Origin: Amycolatopsis circi
GTDB taxonomy: Bacteria; Actinomycetota; Actinomycetes; Mycobacteriales; Pseudonocardiaceae
DNA: 36,897 bases
Direction of reading: 5' to 3'
Assembly (NCBI RefSeq): GCF_003385235.1
Contig: NZ_PQIA01000092.1
Location: forward strand, 1-36,897
Below the pieces are notes generated by a model. That model ran no database searches. It was not told the origin of the DNA and saw nothing but the letters and a program-made list of their open reading frames with translations. The number at the start of each line of letters is the position of its first letter. Positions within the stretch are counted from its first letter, which is position 1. Below are positions 33,073 to 36,897 of this stretch, in pieces. Both the position numbers and the translations under genes were made by a program.

Positions 33073-34488
33073 GTGAGCGGGAAAGACCAGCCGGTGCAGC
33101 TGTGGGGCGGCCGGTTCGCCAGCGGGCCGGCCGAGGCGATGGCGGCGCTGAGCGCTTCGACCCACTTCGACTGGCGCCTCGCGCCCTACGACATCGCCGG
33201 GTCGCGCGCGCACGCCCGCGTGCTGAGCAAGGCGGGTCTGCTCACCGAAGCGGAACTGGCCGGGATGCTGGACGCGCTCGACACGCTGGCCCAAGACGTC
33301 GTGTCCGGCGCGTTCACGCCGACGATCGCCGACGAGGACGTGCACACCGCTCTCGAACGCGGTCTGCTCGAACGCGCCGGCACCGAGCTGGGCGGCAAGC
33401 TGCGGGCAGGCCGTTCCCGCAACGACCAGGTCGCGACGCTGTTCCGGATGTGGCTGCGCGACGCCGCGCGCCGGGTGGTCGCGGGCACGCTCGACGTGAT
33501 TGACGCCCTGGTTTCGCAGGCGTCCCGGCACCCGGACGCGATCCTGCCCGGCCGCACCCACCTGCAGCACGCGCAGCCGGTTCTCCTCGCGCACCACCTG
33601 ATGGCTCACGGCCAGTCGCTGCTGCGCGACGTTTCCCGCCTGCGCGACTGGGACGCGCGCACCGCGGAATCGCCGTACGGCTCGGGCGCGCTCGCCGGTT
33701 CGTCGCTGGGCCTCGACCCGGAAGCCGTCGCCGCCGAGCTGGGCTTCGACACCAGCGTGGAGAACTCGATCGACGGCACCGCCTCGCGCGATTTCGTCGC
33801 CGAGTTCGCGTTCGCCGTCGCCATGCTTTCGGTGAACCTGTCGCGGATCGCCGAAGAGGTGATCATCTGGAACACCGCCGAATTCGGCTACGTCACCCTC
33901 GACGACGCGTGGGCCACCGGCAGCTCGATCATGCCGCAGAAGAAGAACCCGGACGTCGCGGAGCTGACCCGCGGCAAGGCGGGCAGGCTGATCGGCAACC
34001 TCACCGGCCTGCTCGCCACGCTCAAGGCGCAGCCGCTCGCGTACAACCGCGACCTGCAGGAGGACAAGGAACCGGTCTTCGACTCCGTCGAACAGCTGGA
34101 ACTGCTCTTCCCGGCGATCGCGGGGATGCTCGGCACGCTCACCTTCCACACCGACCGGCTCGCCGAACTGGCGCCCGCCGGGTTCACGCTGGCCACCGAC
34201 ATCGCCGAATGGCTGGTGCGCCAGGGCGTGCCGTTCCGCGTCGCGCACGAGGCGGCGGGGGAGAGCGTGCGGGTCGCGGAATCGCGCGGGGTCGGGCTCG
34301 ACGAGCTGACCGACGAGGAGTTCCAGGCCATCAACCCGGCGCTAACCCCGGCGGTGCGCGAAGTCCTCACCGTCGAAGGCTCGGTGCGTTCGCGCGACGC
34401 GCGCGGCGGCACCGCGCCGGATCGCGTTGCCGAGCAACGGGAACGCCTGGTCGAGCGCGTCGCGACGCATCGGCAATGGCTGAAGTGA
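33073..34488 (+). CDS. argH: Argininosuccinate lyase
   Basis: The 471-residue enzyme splits argininosuccinate to arginine and fumarate. It belongs to the fumarase/aspartase superfamily, shown by the signature GSSIMPQKKNPD with the mobile catalytic serine loop, the GRTHLQHAQPVLLAHH motif with the active-site His, and AGRSRNDQVATLFRMWLRD. It starts at GTG 33073 with GAGAGG six bases upstream and follows the ArgG-like gene by 24 bases. All catalytic motifs are present, so its substrate must come from an argininosuccinate synthase, perhaps encoded elsewhere. Confidence 0.97.
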   Translation: MSGKDQPVQLWGGRFASGPAEAMAALSASTHFDWRLAPYDIAGSRAHARVLSKAGLLTEAELAGMLDALDTLAQDVVSGAFTPTIADEDVHTALERGLLERAGTELGGKLRAGRSRNDQVATLFRMWLRDAARRVVAGTLDVIDALVSQASRHPDAILPGRTHLQHAQPVLLAHHLMAHGQSLLRDVSRLRDWDARTAESPYGSGALAGSSLGLDPEAVAAELGFDTSVENSIDGTASRDFVAEFAFAVAMLSVNLSRIAEEVIIWNTAEFGYVTLDDAWATGSSIMPQKKNPDVAELTRGKAGRLIGNLTGLLATLKAQPLAYNRDLQEDKEPVFDSVEQLELLFPAIAGMLGTLTFHTDRLAELAPAGFTLATDIAEWLVRQGVPFRVAHEAAGESVRVAESRGVGLDELTDEEFQAINPALTPAVREVLTVEGSVRSRDARGGTAPDRVAEQRERLVERVATHRQWLK

Positions 34489-34493
34489 TCTGT

Positions 34494-34526
34494 CGTCAGG
34501 CCGCTGGTTAGGCTGGCGGCCTGACG
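34494..34526 (+). terminator. Hairpin ending the arginine operon
   Basis: CGTCAGGCCGC (34494-34504) pairs perfectly with GCGGCCTGACG (34516-34526), 11 base pairs, starting six bases after the argH stop. No T-run. Its right arm ends where the ribosome site of the glycosylase gene begins, so folding could also affect that gene. Confidence 0.7.
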
Positions 34527-34538
34527 AGGGGAGTGCGT

Positions 34539-35168
34539 GTGGACCGGTTGTTCCGGCGCGAAGAACTGGCACTGGACCCGGTCGACCTGGCTCGGCTGCT
34601 GCTCGGTGCCGTCCTCGAGGCCGACGGGCCCGAAGGCCGGGTCGGGGTGCGGCTCGTCGAGGTCGAGGCCTATCGCGGGCTCGACGATCCGGCCTCGCAT
34701 TGCTACCGCGGGAAGACCCCGCGCAACGCGGTGATGTGGGGCCCGGCCGGGCACCTTTACGTGTATTTCGTCTACGGCATGCACTTCTGCGCGAACGTCG
34801 TCGGCACCGAGGACGGACAGCCGGGCGCGGTGCTGCTGCGCGCGGGCGAGGTCGTCGAGGGCGCGGACATCGTGCGGAAGCGGCGGCCGAACGCGCGCGG
34901 CAACGGCGAACTCGCCAAGGGCCCGGCCATCCTCACCTCCGTGCTGGGCCTCGCCCGCGAGCAGAACGGCGTCGACCTCACCGACCCCGAATCGCCGGTG
35001 CGGCTGCTCGTCGGCGAGCGCGTGCCCGCGGACAACGTGCGCACCGGCCCGCGCGTCGGCGTCGCGATGGCGATGGAGACGCCGTGGCGGTTCTGGATCG
35101 ATGGCTCACCAGCCGTCTCGACCTACCGCCGCGGCGGGAAACGCCGGCAGGTGCGACCCGCGGGATAG
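34539..35168 (+). CDS. DNA-3-methyladenine glycosylase, AAG/MPG family
   Basis: The 209-residue enzyme removes 3-methyladenine and other damaged purines by base flipping. Marks are LARLLLGAVLEAD, VRLVEVEAYRGLDDPASHCY (with the catalytic Glu), TPRNAVMWGPAGHLYVYFVY, GMHFCANVV, GAVLLRAGEVVEG, LAKGPAILTSVLGL and GPRVGVA. Of the two in-frame GTG codons, 34539 is preferred because GAGGGGA lies six bases upstream; 34533 would abut it. It follows the arginine operon hairpin and precedes tyrS, a neighbour pair also found in mycobacteria as I recall. Confidence 0.93.
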   Translation: MDRLFRREELALDPVDLARLLLGAVLEADGPEGRVGVRLVEVEAYRGLDDPASHCYRGKTPRNAVMWGPAGHLYVYFVYGMHFCANVVGTEDGQPGAVLLRAGEVVEGADIVRKRRPNARGNGELAKGPAILTSVLGLAREQNGVDLTDPESPVRLLVGERVPADNVRTGPRVGVAMAMETPWRFWIDGSPAVSTYRRGGKRRQVRPAG

Positions 35169-35200
35169 TCGTTTGACCTGGTGGGGGATCATCTACAGGT

Positions 35201-36475
35201 GTGAGTGAGCACATCCTTGACGAGTTGTCCTGGCGCGGCCTGATCGCGCAATCCACCGACATCGACGCCCTGCGCGCAGAACTCGACCGCGGCCCGCTCA
35301 CGCTCTATTGCGGCTTCGACCCGACCGCGCCCAGCCTGCACGCCGGCAACCTCGTCCCGCTGCTGATGCTCAAGCGGTTCCAGCGCGCCGGGCACCGGCC
35401 GATCGTGCTGGCCGGCGGCGCCACCGGGATGATCGGCGACCCCCGCGACAACGGGGAGCGCACGCTGAACACCCTGGACGTCGTCGCGGACTGGGCCGGG
35501 CGGATCCGCGGGCAGCTGGAGCGGTTCGTGGACTTCGACGATTCGCCGACCGGCGCGATCGTCGAGAACAACCTCGACTGGACCTCGAAGCAGAACACGC
35601 TGGAGTTCCTGCGGGACGTCGGCAAGCACTTCTCGGTGAACGTGATGCTGAACCGGGAAACGGTGAAGCGCCGGCTCGAGGGCGACGGCATGTCCTACAC
35701 CGAGTTCAGCTACCTGCTGCTGCAGTCCCAGGACTACCTGGAGCTGTACCGCAAGCACGGCTGCAAGCTGCAGGTCGGCGGCTCGGACCAGTGGGGCAAC
35801 CTCGTCGGCGGCGTGGACCTGATCCGTCGCGTCGAGAGCGGCACCGCCCACGCGCTGACCGCGCCGCTGGTCACCGACGCCGAGGGACGCAAGTTCGGCA
35901 AGTCCACCGGCGGCGGCAACGTGTGGCTCGACCCGGAGGTGACCTCGCCGTACGCCTGGTACCAGTACTTCGTGAACGTCGGAGACGCCGACGTGCTCCG
36001 CTACCTGCGCCTGTTCACCTTCCTCGACCAGGAGGAGATCGACGCGCTGGCGAAGGACACCGAGGAGCGCCCGCACCTGCGCGCCGCGCAGAAGAAGCTG
36101 GCCGAGGAGTTCACGAACCTGGTGCACGGCGAGGACCAGACGCGCCAGGTCATCGCGGCGAGCCAGGCGCTGTTCGGCCGCGGCGAGCTGACCGAGCTGG
36201 ACGCGCCGACGCTCGACGCCGCCATGGCCGAGGTCCCGAACGGCAACGTCGAGCCTGCCAGCGACGGGACGATCGTCGACCTGCTGATCGCCGGGGGACT
36301 GGTGGACAGCAAGGGCGCGGCTCGGCGGACCGTGAAGGAGGGCGGCGCGTACGTGAACAACGTGAAGATCGCCGACGAGGAGTGGAAGCCCTCGGCTTCC
36401 GACGCGCTCCACGGCCGCTGGCTCGTGGTCCGCAAGGGCAAGCGCAACGTCGCCGGCGTCCGCGTCGGGGGCTGA
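35201..36475 (+). CDS. tyrS: Tyrosyl-tRNA synthetase
   Basis: The 424-residue class I synthetase charges tRNA-Tyr. The HIGH-type motif is SLHAGNLVPL, the tyrosine pocket includes LYCGFDPTAPS and YTEFSYLLLQSQDYLELYR, followed by QVGGSDQWGNLVGG, and the KMSKS-type loop is KFGKSTGG. The C-terminal S4 RNA-binding domain contains GLVDSKGAARRTVKEGGAYV. The start is GTG at 35201; no clear ribosome site precedes it and TTGACC at 35173-35178 is a possible -35, so a very short leader or none is possible. It is followed by a hairpin and then the rRNA operon. Confidence 0.96.
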   Translation: MSEHILDELSWRGLIAQSTDIDALRAELDRGPLTLYCGFDPTAPSLHAGNLVPLLMLKRFQRAGHRPIVLAGGATGMIGDPRDNGERTLNTLDVVADWAGRIRGQLERFVDFDDSPTGAIVENNLDWTSKQNTLEFLRDVGKHFSVNVMLNRETVKRRLEGDGMSYTEFSYLLLQSQDYLELYRKHGCKLQVGGSDQWGNLVGGVDLIRRVESGTAHALTAPLVTDAEGRKFGKSTGGGNVWLDPEVTSPYAWYQYFVNVGDADVLRYLRLFTFLDQEEIDALAKDTEERPHLRAAQKKLAEEFTNLVHGEDQTRQVIAASQALFGRGELTELDAPTLDAAMAEVPNGNVEPASDGTIVDLLIAGGLVDSKGAARRTVKEGGAYVNNVKIADEEWKPSASDALHGRWLVVRKGKRNVAGVRVGG

Positions 36476-36485
36476 TCTCCGCCCG

Positions 36486-36548
36486 GGGCCCGAAACAGGA
36501 GGCCTGACCTGCGGAAACGCAGTTAAGGCACCCCCCTGTTTCGGGCCC
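36486..36548 (+). terminator. Large structured terminator between tyrS and the rRNA operon
   Basis: GGGCCCGAAACAGG (36486-36499) pairs perfectly with CCTGTTTCGGGCCC (36535-36548). Inside, GCCT/AGGC and CTGCG-GAAA-CGCAG (36509-36522) form a second, coaxial helix capped by a GNRA tetraloop, with a three-by-three internal loop. It starts 10 bases after the tyrS stop. No T-run follows. Confidence 0.75.
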
Positions 36549-36841
36549 TGTCAGGGCGTGTAAAGTTCTCCAAGTCGCCAGGGAAACCGGGTGGCCGCCG
36601 GGACACGAACCAAGCTCTCGCCTCTAGGGTGATTGAGTGGGTGTCCCACCAAAAACTGCTAGGAATGACCGCTTCGGTCAGGCTCGCCCTCACGGGGGTT
36701 CGGGTGTGATGCGGGGTGTGTTGCTTGAGAACTCAACAGTGTGCTAGTGAACTAAGCCAGTAGAGCTTATTATGAAACCCCCTCGTCGGGGTTTCCTTTG
36801 AGAAATATGATTGAGAATAGTCTCGATCGAACTTTACAGCA
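36549..36841 (+). promoter_or_regulatory. rRNA operon promoter/leader region
   Basis: No protein gene. GGGACAC/GTGTCCC (36600 and 36641) form a spaced inverted repeat, and TAGGGT at 36625-36630 is a weak -10 candidate. TTGCTTGAGAACTCAACAGT from 36721 matches the sequence usually seen in actinobacterial rRNA leaders and probably includes the antitermination element. GAAACCCC/GGGGTTTC (36774-36795) is an eight-base-pair hairpin. The AT-rich end (36800-36840) probably holds processing sites. Confidence 0.6.
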
Positions 36842-36897
36842 TTGTTGGAGAGTTTGATCCTGGCTCAGGACGAACGCTGGCGGCGTGCTTAACACAT
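36842..36897 (+). rRNA. rrs: 16S ribosomal RNA, 5' end only
   Basis: The universal 5' sequence AGAGTTTGATCCTGGCTCAG begins at 36849, followed by GACGAACGCTGGCGGCGTGC. Counting back seven bases as in E. coli numbering puts the mature 5' end near 36842. The gene continues beyond the window. The GGCGGCGTGCTTAACACAT version is typical of actinobacteria. Confidence 0.97.

Overview
This window is high-GC actinobacterial DNA, most likely from Amycolatopsis or another member of the Pseudonocardiaceae. The evidence is strong G/C preference at third codon positions, frequent GTG starts, dense ATGA/GTGA gene overlaps, a sugar ABC importer with no ATPase gene of its own, and a gene order (infC-rpmI-rplT-tsnR-like, pheST, argCJBDFR-H, mpg-like, tyrS) that matches the mycobacterial chromosome arm as I remember it. 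The last 56 bases are the 5' end of a 16S rRNA gene.

Region 1 (45-12240) is a catabolic block. A minus-strand operon (lipoprotein binding protein, two permeases, cytoplasmic GH20 beta-N-acetylhexosaminidase) takes up and cleaves an amino-sugar oligosaccharide. Next to it a second minus-strand operon encodes a zinc/PLP deaminase of the D-serine dehydratase type, a D-aminoacylase-family hydrolase, a GntP-type sugar-acid permease and a Tat-exported beta-propeller lactonase. Divergent from it are a PfkB kinase resembling 2-keto-3-deoxygluconate (KDG) kinase, an IclR regulator and RidA. Read together these suggest a route for oxidised chitin sugar: lactone -> N-acetylglucosaminate -> glucosaminate -> KDG -> KDPG. 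That reading is an inference and is the leading finding.

Region 2 (12249-14483) holds an ACC deaminase gene co-transcribed with its GntR-type regulator, whose start codon lies inside a perfect palindrome, followed by a repeat-filled spacer. Region 3 (14484-17822) is the translation block: a DUF1844 protein, IF3 with an ATC start, L35, L20, a TrmH/SpoU rRNA methyltransferase and a P-loop protein. The last two lack any ordinary start codon and appear to begin at CTG. A gene-free kilobase follows.

Region 4 (18825-25734) contains pheS-pheT, a DNA alkylation repair protein, a secreted tripeptidyl-aminopeptidase-like hydrolase and a small putative DNA-binding protein, then a repeat-rich spacer. 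Region 5 (26281-34526) is the arginine cluster. It starts from an apparently leaderless promoter overlapped by an ARG box and runs argC-J-B-D-F-R-X-H. X sits where argG is expected but encodes a shortened argininosuccinate synthase homologue that has lost its ATP and substrate motifs. Region 6 (34539-36897) has a 3-methyladenine glycosylase, tyrosyl-tRNA synthetase, an elaborate terminator-like hairpin, an rRNA leader and the start of 16S rRNA.
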